Shown: one piece after another, positions 9,901 to 20,663 of the stretch | Layout: each line of letters starts with the position of its first letter | Numbering within the stretch: position 1 is the first letter of the stretch | NCBI GenBank assembly: GCA_026419805.1 | Contig: JAOSLS010000010.1 | Coordinates: forward strand, 124,001 to 188,000 | Origin: Ceratocystis colombiana | Taxonomy: Eukaryota; Ascomycota; Sordariomycetes; Microascales; Ceratocystidaceae | Reading direction: 5' to 3' | DNA: 64,000 nucleotides | Notes under the pieces: model-generated | What the model was told of the DNA's origin: nothing | Seen by the model: the letters and a program-made list of their open reading frames with translations, nothing else | The model's database searches: none | Position numbers and translations under genes: made by a program

Positions 9901-11807
9901 ATGAGTGGCTGGTCGGTGACATCTTGCACGGGTGCAACAGGTGGCTGGCTCTTGGCGAGGATTCCACCTAAAACAGTTGTCATCTCCATGCCAAAAGTTT
10001 CGTCTTCCTCAGGCTCTAGGCTAGTGCTAACGCCAGTGCCCAAAATGCGCCCAACGGCAGCCGTGATGTCCATTCCCATTGTCATTGTCTGCCCATCATT
10101 TTGGGCATCCTCGTCATCATCAGGCAGTGAAATTCGCCGGTTCAAAATGCCTCCCATGGCGGTCGTCATTTCCATGTCCATATCCAAATCCATGCTCATA
10201 GCCGACGTCGTGTTATCTTCATTCTGTACTCTTGCCAACGTCTGTTGCCGCTGACTAGCTGCAGCTGAGAGTGCAGATGGTAACACACTTCCCATGACCG
10301 TCGTGAGTTCCATGGACATATCCTCGTTTTCATCCACCTCGCCTGGGGCACTCGATGCCCGGCTTTGAATAGCGCCAAGCGCAGTTGTGAACTCCATTGT
10401 TGCTTCATCCTGCGAGTAGTCATGGGTAATAGCTACAAGTGGCTCGTTCATTTGCCGTGACAGAATTCCGCCAACAGCTTTTGTGACATCCATTGTCATG
10501 TCCATCATTTCTGTTGGCTGAGGATTATTCTGTCTAGCTGCAGCGCTCTGACCAGGCCGTAAGATTCCACCCATGGCAGTCGTCATATCCATGTCCATAT
10601 CTACATCCATCGTTTGTGTTCCATCGCCAGGCGTCGGTGTATCCAACGCAGGCGTCGATGTCGATACTGCAGGTTTCGCCTTTGGAGCCGGCTTCTTAGC
10701 CCAACCGAAAGATGGTATAATCTCCTCTTCTTCCTCTTCATCGTCACCCAATCTCTGGGTTCCAGCCTGCCGAGCTGCAAGACGCAAAACATTCTCCAGC
10801 GTGTCTGACTCATCCTGCTGGTCCGGGTCTAGGCCTGGTGATTCCATGATCGAGCCCACCGAGGCTGATGTCATTTCTTCAACCTCGACACTCATCATTG
10901 TGCCATCATCTGCATCTGAATCACTATTGCTTGACTCTTCTTCAACATCCTCGACAAGCTCGGAATCAGAGCTGCCGTAGACCGTTGAAGCCATTGTGTC
11001 GTCATCATTGTTATTTCGTGAGCTCATAGGCTGTAATCCAGTGCTGCTTCTTCGAGTTCGCGACTGCGCTTTATCCGTAGCTTCCTCGGCTAAACGCCCT
11101 GTGTTCTTAGCAGAGGCCGCAGCCGATGATTTCTGGTGTGTGTGATCAGTAGATGCTGTAGAGTCTTGCATATACTCGATTTCATGGAACGTGTGCAGCG
11201 TTGCTTCGGCGGCAAAGGATACTCGGCGATTGGCCAATGACTTTCGACGTGCGGCTCGGCGCTCTCGTTCTTCTCGGTCGCGAGCGGCTTTTTGCTGTTG
11301 TTCTTCGGTGCGCAGGGCAACCTTGGAGCCTTGAGGCACCTCGGGAACATTTGATAATGGATCAGCGCCGATACTGAAGACATTGTTGCTGCTACTGATA
11401 CTCCCACTGCTAGTGGTGGCAGTGTTCTTTTTGTTCTGCTTTATAGATGGGGGTATCTCAGGGATCAATGAAGAAGCCGGCTTAAGGATAGATCGTGGTG
11501 GGAGTCGCGCGGGGACGGCGAGAGACTAATGAGAGCATACATCATATGTTAGTCATCTAGATCTACGTAATCATGTAGTATTTGACAATATAATACGCAC
11601 AGCACGACGCTTGCTAGTGCCCTGCTTAAGAGCATCCAAGCCTCCTGGCCCTATGCTCTTACTCCGCGACTTTTTGCGGTTCACGCCCAGATTTTCGACG
11701 ATATCGATGGTCGCATTTTCTTTCTCGTCGCTTCTCCGGACCAGCGATCCGATTGACTTGCGAATCCGGCGAGCGGCCGGTAAGGTTTGGTCTCCAGCTG
11801 GTAACAT
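6962..11807 (-). CDS. SPC7: Outer kinetochore scaffold KNL1/Spc7
   Basis: Three exons: 11601-11807, 8361-11525 and 6962-8299, giving 1569 residues. KNL1 links the Mis12 and Ndc80 complexes and recruits Bub1/Bub3 and PP1 for the spindle checkpoint. A SILK motif at 81-84 and an RVSF motif at 170-173 are the classic PP1 docking pair. Seven degenerate MELT-type repeats lie at about 375-595, each with a TTAxGGIL or TKAVGGIL-like tail, plus a possible eighth near 280-296. Basic Ser/Pro-rich segments follow (RSRSRSKSPEKSPPK). The C-terminal kinetochore-localisation part starts around 1060 (LHDFLNMTSIRFMEL), has a long coiled coil at about 1205-1345 and ends in the RWD region. Splicing at 8361/8299 restores ELYQH|SCRELKKY. 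The match is secure. Confidence 0.95.
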
Positions 11808-12647
11808 TGATTATGGAGGGGAGATAATGTGTATTGAAAGTATGAAAGAAACAAGAATCACTCCTATCGACCCTAACTATCATGCAGTCTGCAGTCAAGC
11901 TGGATTAGGCTATATGGGGAAACAAGGTCAATACTAAACAAGGCGGGGAGAGATGTATTGCTACTTCCACTAAGTTTGTTTCTTTCACCTCTTTCAAGCC
12001 TGGTCGCGATTTAAGACGCGCAATTGTTTACTTTATTGTTTATTAGGAAGCTCCAGACCCTTGTCGCTAGGGTCCATATTTGGGTTGAGAGTTTTATAGG
12101 CCCTGTCACATCGGTTTATTGTAGATCCACAGCAAGCTTAAGCTCTACCAGTAAACGGGAAACAGCGCAAAAATGTATACGAGTGCAGTTACAGCATTTC
12201 ACTGGAAATATGATTCGGATAAAAGAATTCTATACAATGACAACTGTATCACCGAGCCTTGGTTCCTAATAAACTCTTTATTTTTCCGCCTGTTGCGGTT
12301 AGCTCGTAAGTAACTCTAGACAAATGACCCAGCATTCAAGCGATACTTGTGGCGCTTCTAAGTGGCGTTTAGGCTTTAGTTATCAGACCCACCAGCCCGT
12401 TGTACTTTAGTCAAAATGAGACGTGCATTCAGATGCTTTAGGTAGAGTGCCACACATATTTTTGATTCGCGTAGGTTTTCTGGCCCTAATCATTTTTTGG
12501 TGGGAAATTGTGGGCTCCATCCGCCAGACTTTTGCACTCGCCTACGTTGGTTTGTATACTGCTCAATACGCTTTTCGACGACTATTTTGCCCGGCTCCAA
12601 TCGACCTCTAAACCCGTCGTAACGATACCAGTCGACACATATCCACA
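11808..12647. promoter_or_regulatory. Divergent promoter region SPC7 / RPS11
   Basis: An 840-bp gap between divergent genes. It contains short open frames on both strands that I judge to be chance or 5' leader sequence of the ribosomal protein gene. No distinct element could be assigned. Confidence 0.4.
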
Positions 12648-13713
12648 ATGGCGACCGAATTGACCGTCCAGTCTGAGAAGGCTTTCCAGAAGCAGCCTCA
12701 CATCTTCACCAACGCCAAGGTCAAGACCAAGTCTGCCCGTCCTGGCAAGAACGGCCGGAGATGGTACAAGGACGTTGGCCTGGGTTTCCGTACCCCCGCT
12801 ACCGCCATTGAGGGCAACTACATTGGTATGTGGTGATCTGATCTGGGTGGAGGAGAGAACCGAGCGACTTTTGATCACTGTTTTTTGTTTGATGTGCTAC
12901 GTGCACCCGCCCGCCTTGGCTGATAGCCTTTACCGGTTGTGGCCTCTGATTCGCACATTGAAAGTGCTTGTATATATGGGGGACAGTACAGAAGACAAAT
13001 ACCGACAAAGACACTGCACACGATAAGCCCTGACCGCCATTACTTTCGCCGCATTCAACGCGGTGCTTGTCGCAAAACATCAATCTCGAAACAGCTCAAT
13101 GCTCCATTCTTTCAAAACTCCACCAACAAGCAACAAGCACATAAGACTTTCAGGCCTTCGTACTAACTTATATTCTCTGCGCTACAGACAAGAAGTGCCC
13201 CTTCACCGGTGAGGTGTCTATCCGTGGCCGTATTCTGACTGGCACCGTCGTCTCCACCAAGATGCACCGTACCTTGATCATCCGGAGAGAGTACCTTCAC
13301 TTCATCCCCAAGTACGACCGTTACGAGAAGCGCCACAAGAACCTTGCCGCCCATGTTTCTCCCGCTTTCCGTGTCGAGGAGGGTGACCAGGTTACTGTTG
13401 GCCAGTGCCGGCCGCTGAGCAAGACTGTACGTGCCGACTATCCAGCTATAGACCTTTCGCAACAGGAAACATTAGAGGAGTGGTTGATGGAATTTGGCCA
13501 GCATAAAGCAGAGAGAGCATGAAAGGAAGCTTCTACCATATTCTCGGATCCTCTCATCTCCTTTTTTTGCTGCCAAACCTCTGCCAATTTTCCTGATGCT
13601 AAAATCGAACAACGTTAGAAACAATATGCTAACATCCATAATAGGTCCGCTTCAACGTTCTGCGTGTGCTTCCCCGCACTGGCAAGGCCGTCAAGAAGTT
13701 CAGCAAGTTCTAA
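12648..13713 (+). CDS. RPS11: 40S ribosomal protein S11 (uS17)
   Basis: Three exons: 12648-12825, 13188-13426 and 13645-13713, giving 161 residues, the usual fungal length. Protein of the small ribosomal subunit that binds 18S rRNA. The sequence is family-typical throughout (GGRRWYKDVGLGF-like, DKKCPFTGEVSIRGRILTGT, KMHRTLIIRREYLH, RVEEGDQVTVGQCRPLSKT, VRFNVLRVLPRTG). The first intron is 362 nt, the longest in the window, with TACTAAC at 13161-13167; long first introns are common in ribosomal protein genes. The second intron is 218 nt and has TGCTAACATC near its end. Confidence 0.98.
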
Positions 13714-14325
13714 GCAGTCAAATAAAAATTTCTGACATTTTTTTCTTTCCGGAGCAACGAGGGGCATGGTCTTTACACTAAATATGGACGGACGGCTTTT
13801 ACGGGACTGCTACTGTTGCGTACTAAGGTGAAAATGAAGTGCCTAGGCGCTGGGTTCTTTTCAATCAAAAAAATGGACTTTTGAACAAAAGATGAAAACA
13901 AAAAACATTCGTATAACTCAAGATGGTCGTCCGTTTTATTGTAGTCATTGGTGCTGGGTTCCATGTACTCTATCGATGCCTCGATAAAATATGGGCATCG
14001 ATAAGGGTGGTGTGAGATCAAGTGATCTATTGATATCAACGTAGCCTAAATAAGTAATGAGATGTATGGTATTGATGAAATCTCATATTAAAGCCTGAAA
14101 TAATCATGAAAAGTACATTTGAAGCATGATATTGCTATAAACTATTTCAACCCTTTCAAAGACTGTAAACCAACCCTAGCTAAATGTCACGTGTATATGA
14201 CCCCACTATAAAGCCCACTCAGAGTTAGAGCTACTATCCAAACCCATGATACTTCAAGCTATAAAGCTGATTACTTTCACAACAACCTACCCCTTTCCTT
14301 TGTGCTCCCGCAAACAAAACCCACT
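13714..14325. other. Intergenic region RPS11 / CHCH gene
   Basis: A 612-bp AT-rich gap holding the RPS11 3' UTR and the promoter of the twin-CX9C gene. A CACGTG E-box lies at 14188-14193, 133 bp before the ATG. The open frame on the minus strand at 13773-14039 looks like chance. Confidence 0.45.
14188..14193. promoter_or_regulatory. E-box CACGTG upstream of the CHCH gene
   Basis: CACGTG within GTCACGTGT, 133 bp upstream of the start codon. The same core sits 70 bp upstream of another nuclear gene for a mitochondrial protein in this window (MTG1). Confidence 0.35.
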
Positions 14326-15401
14326 ATGGGCTGGCTCGGAAGCCTCTTCGGGTCTTCCAATAACAAGGATGACCCGCTTAAAAACCTCGACCCAAAGCTA
14401 CGCGAGTTCCTCGACCGCGAGTCACCTATCAAGCACCAGAAAGCCGAAGCTGAGAACGAATTTGCCAGCACCAAGGACGATGCAGCTAGACGAAGGGCCG
14501 AGTCTGCTGCGGCATCAGCTGCTGAGTCGCAGCCACTAGCTGTACCACGTGAGAGCTTGTTCCCAGATGGACGCTACGCACACCTGTGGAAGACATACAA
14601 GCCGCTAAGCTCTATAGAGGACGAGGGTAAAACGAACAACGAGAAGATGGCAGATGTTCTGGATGGATATAAGACTCGCAAGGACTCAATTGGTCGGGCA
14701 GCGTTGGAGAACTGTGCAATTCAGCAGGAAGAGTGGATGCAGTGCCTCAAGAACGGCTCATGGGATGATCGCTTGATGCTGTGCCGGACGCAGGTGCGTA
14801 AGTTTGAGCGGTGCTACAACATGCAGAACGTAAGTATAATTCCTAATTTTCATAGAGATGAGGCAGTGGAGAGAGAGCGAGAGAAGAAAAGAAGAAGAGG
14901 CATAGGCGACTTTTCGACGGCTAACCTCCCCATATATAGCGTTTCCTTCGAACCCTGGGATATCAGGCCGACCCCTCTCGTGGTGATGAATTTAATGACG
15001 CCATACAAGTCCACGCTGATGCGTTGTACGCACGGATGCTTGAGCACGAAGAAGCAGTCGCAGCTGCAGCTGCAGCCGGTCAGCCTGAGCCCGATTGGAA
15101 GCCCGTCGTGCCCGTCGTGCCCGCTCCGCATACGTCGCCAACAGGCCCAGCGGTTAAGACCGAAGAGGAGCAGAGGCAATGGGATGAGCGACTGGCAGCT
15201 ACGCCTGAGGAAGAGCGGCCGTTTGAAAAGGCCGCCATGGAGGCCGATTTCAACGTCAAAGCCAATACGGCTGGCCGTGTGTCCAAGCTGATGGAGGATG
15301 AGGGCAAGGAGGTCGAAGCACGAAGAAAAGCAGGCAAAGCCTCGTTGACAGATCATATCTGGGCTTTATTCAAATCGCAGGCGGGGAATGAGAAGAAGTA
15401 A
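14326..15401 (+). CDS. Twin CX9C (CHCH-type) protein, probably mitochondrial
   Basis: Two exons, 14326-14829 and 14940-15401, giving 321 residues. Cysteines 130, 140, 153 and 163 form two CX9C motifs, the signature of proteins oxidised by Mia40 in the mitochondrial intermembrane space. The N-terminal half carries a conserved opening (MGWLGSLFG, then DPLKNLDPKLREFLDRESP). The second exon is mostly acidic and Ala/Pro-rich helix (EEQRQWDERLAATPEEERPF) ending in DHIWALFKSQAG. At over 300 residues it is much longer than ordinary COX-assembly CHCH proteins, so a scaffold or MICOS-like role is possible, but I do not recognise the exact family. Start at 14326 because it opens the conserved segment; an upstream extension has no ATG. 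Convergent with Ame1. Confidence 0.82.
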
Positions 15402-15676
15402 GGCGGAGGAGACATCCATCGCATCGCATGTACGATTATGTAAATTACAGAGACCTTGTCAAAAAAAAGAGAGAATAACAGATCCAGAGACAGGAGAGGC
15501 TGCCGATGAGGCATGACATTGACTGGCATATATTCATGCAGAGATAGAAAAGCAAAGGGGTATAACTATCATCAGAAAACCAAAAATAAACAGAGCAAAG
15601 ATAAAATACCAACCAGCCAAATAACGAATCCAGGGATATCAAAGTACAACCGACACTACCACGACCCACAAAATTC

Positions 15677-17699
15677 TTACCGTGACTCCAACGCATGTGC
15701 TGCCCGTTCTAGGAACCGGTTGAACTCCCGGATCTGATTCAACGCACCTCCGCCTGGTCCCCTACTCGACGCCTGCTCTGCTACAGTTGCCACTACAAGT
15801 TCTAGATTCGCCAGCTCCGCATCGCGAGCCTCCGCGGGCGGCAGATCAGATGACATTGCGCCCCTGTCTAGGACGCTCTCGACAGCATGCATGGCAGCCG
15901 ACATATCAAGTCGCGCATGCAGGTCGCGTGTATTCGTGTCATGCATGTCGCGTGCAGCATCCATCCGCAATGCTAGTTGGTCCTTTTCAGCACGCAACTG
16001 TAGAACCTGGGCACGTAAGCGGGCCTTGTCGGCCGCGGCACGGCGAACACGTTTTTTGAGGGTATGTAGTGCGTCAACGTGGATAGTATGTTGTAGCAGG
16101 CGTGAGCGTAGTTCCTGTTGGAAGGCTTCAAGCGCACGTATTTTAGCTTTATATTCCTTCTTGGCATGAGGACCAGCGACACTGGCATCGGCCGACTCAG
16201 CAGCTGCAAGGAGCTGTGCGATGCTGTTGTCCAACACTTCTTCACAGACTTGGCTGAGCACATCGATGGTGTTGACACCACTACGGGATGTGCACGGGAT
16301 TTTAGATATGGCGATCATCGTCGAATCGCCATCCTTGTCTGATTCCTGAGATGCTTTCGAGGGCGCTGAGAAGCGCTGGACAGCAATAGGAATTGTGGTT
16401 TTTTTGTCGAGATTTGAGAAACGGTTGAAGACGTTCTCAGGCTGTGTCTTTCTAGCTTTGGGAGCTTTGGAACGAGGTTTTGGTGGAAGCTGTGCCTGAG
16501 ACTGAGATTGTGACTGCGATGGAGACAACGATTGCGCTTGTGTTCGTCGACTACGTTTTTGTGGGGGCTGAAGGTCTACTAGTTCTGGTGTTGGTGACGG
16601 AGACGGCGACAACTGTGCTTCAGGCACCTCGGAATATTGTGGTATAGGAGGCGAGCTTATCCGTTGTGGCGGTTCGCTAAGAAGAAGTTCCGGCGATTCA
16701 TCACGTAATCTCTTATTCCTTGAAAGCACTTGTGCGGCTTCCTCATCAGCAATCGCCTCCGCCTCCTCTTCATCAGGGTAATCCACACGAGCAGTTGTGG
16801 TTGGCTCAGTGTCATCAGCTACCGGTAACATTTCAGGCGATGCCGGGATTTCTACGTTCGACACTCTTCGTATACGATCTGCATCAGGCGACAGCTCATC
16901 CACAGCCTCACTCTCCTCTGCGACTGCACCCGTGATGCGCGATAGCCGTGATGCACGTGATAGCCGTGTGCGCTGCCGGCTAGCCATACGCGACTTTCGA
17001 GTGAGTGGCGATGATGAGTTTAGCATCGCAACGGCCACGGCGCCCGAGTCTAGATCGTCTAGAACATGCTGTAGTCCAGCGCCAGACGAGTGTAAGGCAA
17101 CGCGCTCAATTCGTCGCTGGCGATGCCCGCTACCTGGTGCATCAGTGGGACTTTCTGTTACTTCATCTATAATGACAGAGTTGCTTGGGTGAGGTGGGAG
17201 CTCTGGCTGTTCGTCAAGCGCAGAAGGCGTTACACTTTTGTTCCGTGGTGATCGGCGAAGAGGAGGCGATTGCCTGGGTGGTGATGGATGCTGTGGCTGT
17301 ACAGACAATGGTTCCGTTTCTCTGGTTTCTTCCTCCGTCAGCGCAGGCTCAGCCGCCTTTGCCGCCGTGTCTATTCGAGGCGGGGGTGTTATTGAAGGCT
17401 CGGGCTCCGGGGAAGACGACTCTTGGGATTCCGGCTCCGGTGCTGGTTCGTGCAATGTTGCGACCGGGAAACTTTCGGTGGGAAACAACGATCCAAACTC
17501 AAGGTCTTCGACTTGATGACGTCTAGAAACACCAACAGTCAGCTTCTCTGTGGTCTTGCAATTTCGGAGGTCTCCTCGCTAGTGACTTACTGGGCACCCC
17601 GAAGGCGCTGTTGCATGCGCTCGGCTCGAGCTAAGAGGAAAAACGCGTTAGCTAATCGGCACATTTAACACTTACAGCGAGAGCGCACTTACTAGCCAT
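15677..17699 (-). CDS. AME1: Inner kinetochore protein Ame1 / CENP-U
   Basis: Three exons: 17693-17699 (7 nt), 17591-17630 and 15677-17522, giving 630 residues starting MATRAERMQQRLRGAQR. Ame1/Mis17 pairs with Okp1/CENP-Q in the COMA complex and binds Mis12. The long N-terminal part is disordered, acidic and Ser/Pro-rich, with SPRN/SPLTRK-type phospho-site clusters. The conserved block begins with IPIAVQRF (393-400) and VNTIDVLSQVCEEVLDN (432-448) and continues as a long coiled coil to the C-terminus; this order is the CENP-U family pattern. The assignment rests on these motifs rather than overall identity. The tiny first exon is needed to keep frame with the conserved RAER-QQR-RGAQ start. 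It lies 6 kb from the KNL1 gene. Confidence 0.78.
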
Positions 17700-18552
17700 G
17701 ACGTCCTTTTTTGCTCTGGTCAAAGCAAAATCAACTTATATTCTTGATCCTCTACTTGCTACAGCCAGATCGTGAGATTCTTGCTGATGTCATCTACCAA
17801 GTCCCAAGTATAAAAATAAAAGTATGGCGATGACGCGTTTAGGCGGGCTAGAACGCGTGGAATACCAGGGTAACACTTGATTTGTGCTAGAAGTGGTATC
17901 TCCCTATCAGGAGGGGCGATAGCTTATAATAATTAAAGAACGAAGGGTCCACCCACTACTGAGCACTAGAGTCCCTGTGAAATTAATTACAAGAGGCCGA
18001 GGGATTAGTGCATCAATCTTCTTCGACACAATTAACCCTTCCCATGGCACTCCTAGCAGCCGCGCACAATGTAACCCTAGTCGTCCCTTGTGCTCAACGT
18101 TCGAATATATTGCACACTTGCATCGCTAGAAGCCTCGGCTTATAACCCTGGTAGCTCTGCGTAACCCTACACAAGCTTTACCTACATATTTTGATTTCTC
18201 ATCCAGAGATACAAGTTGCTCCTTCCTCCGTGCAACCCCTGACTTCTCCTGCCATGCCGCCTCCGATCTGGCTTCTGATAGGGTTTAGACCTGTTTGTGA
18301 CCCACTTAAAGACCTAAAAAAATAACGATGGGCCGGATTTCTAGATTTGTCTCGAACTCCGCTTCAGACACTCTAATTTATTGTTGAATCAAGTCTTGAG
18401 CCGAGGTTTAAATGGCCCAACAATAACGACGATATTAACGAAGGAACAAAGCGACATGATGTATACCAGTATAAAATGGACGTGGCCTGCCGACTGGCTG
18501 TCTGATTCAGTTAACATCTTTTGACCCTCTCGAACCACTCATTTCGTTCTCA
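17700..18552. promoter_or_regulatory. Divergent promoter with telobox-like cluster
   Basis: An 853-bp gap between Ame1 (-) and the DUF829 gene (+). It holds TAACCCT at 18033 and 18143, TAACCCTA at 18072 and 18162, and the reverse form TAGGGTTTA at 18279-18287. These resemble teloboxes bound by TRF/Tbf1-type factors. No gene is seen here. Confidence 0.4.
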
Positions 18553-19467
18553 ATGTCCACTCAAACTCTTGTTAATACTACTCCAGCCAAGCCTAAGCTT
18601 GAGGCGTTCCCGGGATTTACCCGCATCACGGACCAAATCTACGTTCACAAGCCTCAGGCCACCAGGGACTCCATAACTCCGACCTCCGGGCCCCGTGTAA
18701 TAATTATCTATGGGTGGGGTGACGGACTTCCACGGCACGTATCGAAATATACTGACGGCTTCCGCACGCTCTTCCCTAATGCCACCATAATAGCCGTGCT
18801 TTCGCCCATTTTCAAGGCACTGACGCAGAGCTTGACTGCACGTTCACAAAACATGGGCCAATTACTAGACATTGCCTACCCCGCCGATGCGACGTACACG
18901 GCTAGTTCACCCGAGGACGCTGTGCTTGTACATGCCATGTCCAACACAGGCGCTATAAACTACACAGCTACTATTCACGCATATAAGCAGCGGTTTGGCC
19001 GCCCCATGCCGTGCCGATTACTTAGTCACGACTCGATGCCAGGCAGCGTCAAACTAACGTGGGATAATATGCCGCGTTGGTCGCGTGCTATGGCACTAGG
19101 CACGGCAGCCTTCTTCCCGTGGCCGTTTTTCGTGACTCAGGGTATTTGGGGCCTGTTTCTGGCCGTTAATGAGTTTGGTCATTGGATTGCGGGTGCTGAG
19201 ACGGCGCCAGTGACAGCGGCCAGGTTGACAGTTGACGAAGAGTTTACAGATAAGAACATGGTCAAATTATTCATGTACAGCAAAGAGGATGAAATAATCT
19301 ACTGGGAGGACGTGGAGGCAGCCATGGCACATAGTCTACAGAAGGGTTATAAGGTAGAGTCTGAGATCTTTACGGGTAGTGGACATGTCGGGCACATGCG
19401 CCAATCACCAGAGAAATACTGGAAGCTGATACAAGAGACATGGGAAAAGGCCACTAAAGCTGAGTAG
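18553..19467 (+). CDS. DUF829 (TMEM53/PaxU-like) alpha/beta-hydrolase-fold protein
   Basis: Single exon, 304 residues. DUF829 proteins share an alpha/beta-hydrolase-like fold; most are uncharacterised and some sit in indole-diterpene clusters (PaxU). Seen here: a first strand and turn RVIIIYGWGDGLPRHVSKY (48-66), the nucleophile-elbow region HAMSNTGAINY (127-137, where many members have H-F-S-N-G-G), DSMPGS (about 158-163), a hydrophobic middle (AAFFPWPFFVTQGIWGLFLAV) that could contact membrane, a late acidic site SKEDEIIYWEDVE, and the terminal His region GHVGHMRQSPEKYW. No biosynthetic cluster genes lie next to it, so a housekeeping or lipid-type hydrolase role is only a guess. It is convergent with the LicD-family gene, 120 bp apart. 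Confidence 0.82.
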   Translation: MSTQTLVNTTPAKPKLEAFPGFTRITDQIYVHKPQATRDSITPTSGPRVIIIYGWGDGLPRHVSKYTDGFRTLFPNATIIAVLSPIFKALTQSLTARSQNMGQLLDIAYPADATYTASSPEDAVLVHAMSNTGAINYTATIHAYKQRFGRPMPCRLLSHDSMPGSVKLTWDNMPRWSRAMALGTAAFFPWPFFVTQGIWGLFLAVNEFGHWIAGAETAPVTAARLTVDEEFTDKNMVKLFMYSKEDEIIYWEDVEAAMAHSLQKGYKVESEIFTGSGHVGHMRQSPEKYWKLIQETWEKATKAE

Positions 19468-19587
19468 AAAAGAAAACAATGTATACACGCTAGACCTAGC
19501 TAGTAACATAATATGCAATAGGATAATAGACAAACAGGCTTGAAACGAAGAAACACAGGAAAACAAAGAACAAGAAAACCATGGGCA

Positions 19588-20663
19588 TTACAATTCAAAA
19601 AACTCATTTTCAGGACGTGCGTGCTCCCACGTCATAGTGTCTTCTCGGAAGAAGTGGCTATAGTTTTGGGCAAACCCGAGTTAGAAATCACAACGCCCAG
19701 AGAGTGCAAGACAGGGAGTGACTTACCTATTGGCCCGCGTATCTGTTAGAGCAGAAACTCCAAACTCATCCACTAGAAGTCGTTTGAAGTTGTGTGGGAT
19801 CATGGCATTGACGCCTTCAAAGGTCGTCTCCCACAGTGGGAAGATATCGGTGTCGGCATAATGAAAGCCGCTCTTGTCTCTGAGCATAGGTGCTGCACCA
19901 GGCGCACTCGGTCGCTCATAGCGGATAGCTGCAAGATCGATGTATAGACCGGTTTGTAAGTCGATCCACCGTGCATCAACGTGATTGGCAGTTGAGACAG
20001 TAGTCGAGGCAAAGTGTGGGTTGATTTCGAGGCGGAAATGACGGCCCTCGGGCACATCAGGGTACTTGTAAAAGAACATGGTCATGTTGTAATAGGCCGC
20101 TAGAAAGGAGAGACTATGAGCGGCGATTTGTAGGTCGGCCTCGGCGGTCCAGGGGAGGTTCTGTACAGAGAGAAGGGGGGTCAGACGGGAGAGACAAAGG
20201 GAGATGGGAGTCGGAGACTTACATGTTGACCCCACCACCACCCAAGAAGAGTGTTGTGCATTAGCCATGCCTCGATTCCGAGATCAGCTAAAGTTGACAA
20301 GCAAGTCTGAATGAGCACTTGCATTGCTGCCTTTTGCTGGGCGTAGGGCAGCGGCTCAGAGGCAAAGCGGGGATCATACTGCGGGTTGAACCTGGAGAGA
20401 AAGGTGGTTAGGAGAGGGCTAGAGGCCGGGAGTAGGTGGCTGACACATACGACGCTTGTTCTAATAGTTGTTAGTAGCTGAGCGGGGTGTTACACAAGTC
20501 TCTATGGTTGTGGTTGTGGCTACTTACTAAAGTACTCGTGCTCTGCGCTGATACTTGAAAGTGATTGCTGAGAATCTTGGCGAGGCGGGATGGTGTTTGT
20601 GATCGCCGCAGCTGAGACTGAAACAGCCAATAGCGACGACGTCAAGATCGAAGTGGGTTTCAT
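19588..20663 (-). CDS. LicD-family protein with secretion signal
   Basis: Five exons: 20528-20663, 20451-20460 (10 nt), 20223-20391, 19727-20160 and 19588-19657, giving 272 residues. LicD/Mnn4-type proteins are nucleotidyl- or phospholigand-transferases that decorate glycans. The N-terminus MKPTSILTSSLLAVSVSAA is a clear signal peptide. Core motifs are IEAWLMHNTLLGWWWGQH, LPWTAEADLQI (the metal-site region, with E-A-D where many members have D-x-D), RLEINPHF, DARWIDLQTGLYIDL, the DTDIFPL stretch and a C-terminal HFFREDTMTWEHARPEN. All introns keep frame only if the 10-nt exon is included (FK|QAS|FNPQYDPRF). It lacks a membrane anchor, so it is probably lumenal or secreted. The exact substrate cannot be told. 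Confidence 0.8.

Noticed and set aside
12423..12611. Small hydrophobic ORF upstream of RPS11
   Set aside because: It ends close before the RPS11 start and is better explained as promoter or 5' leader.
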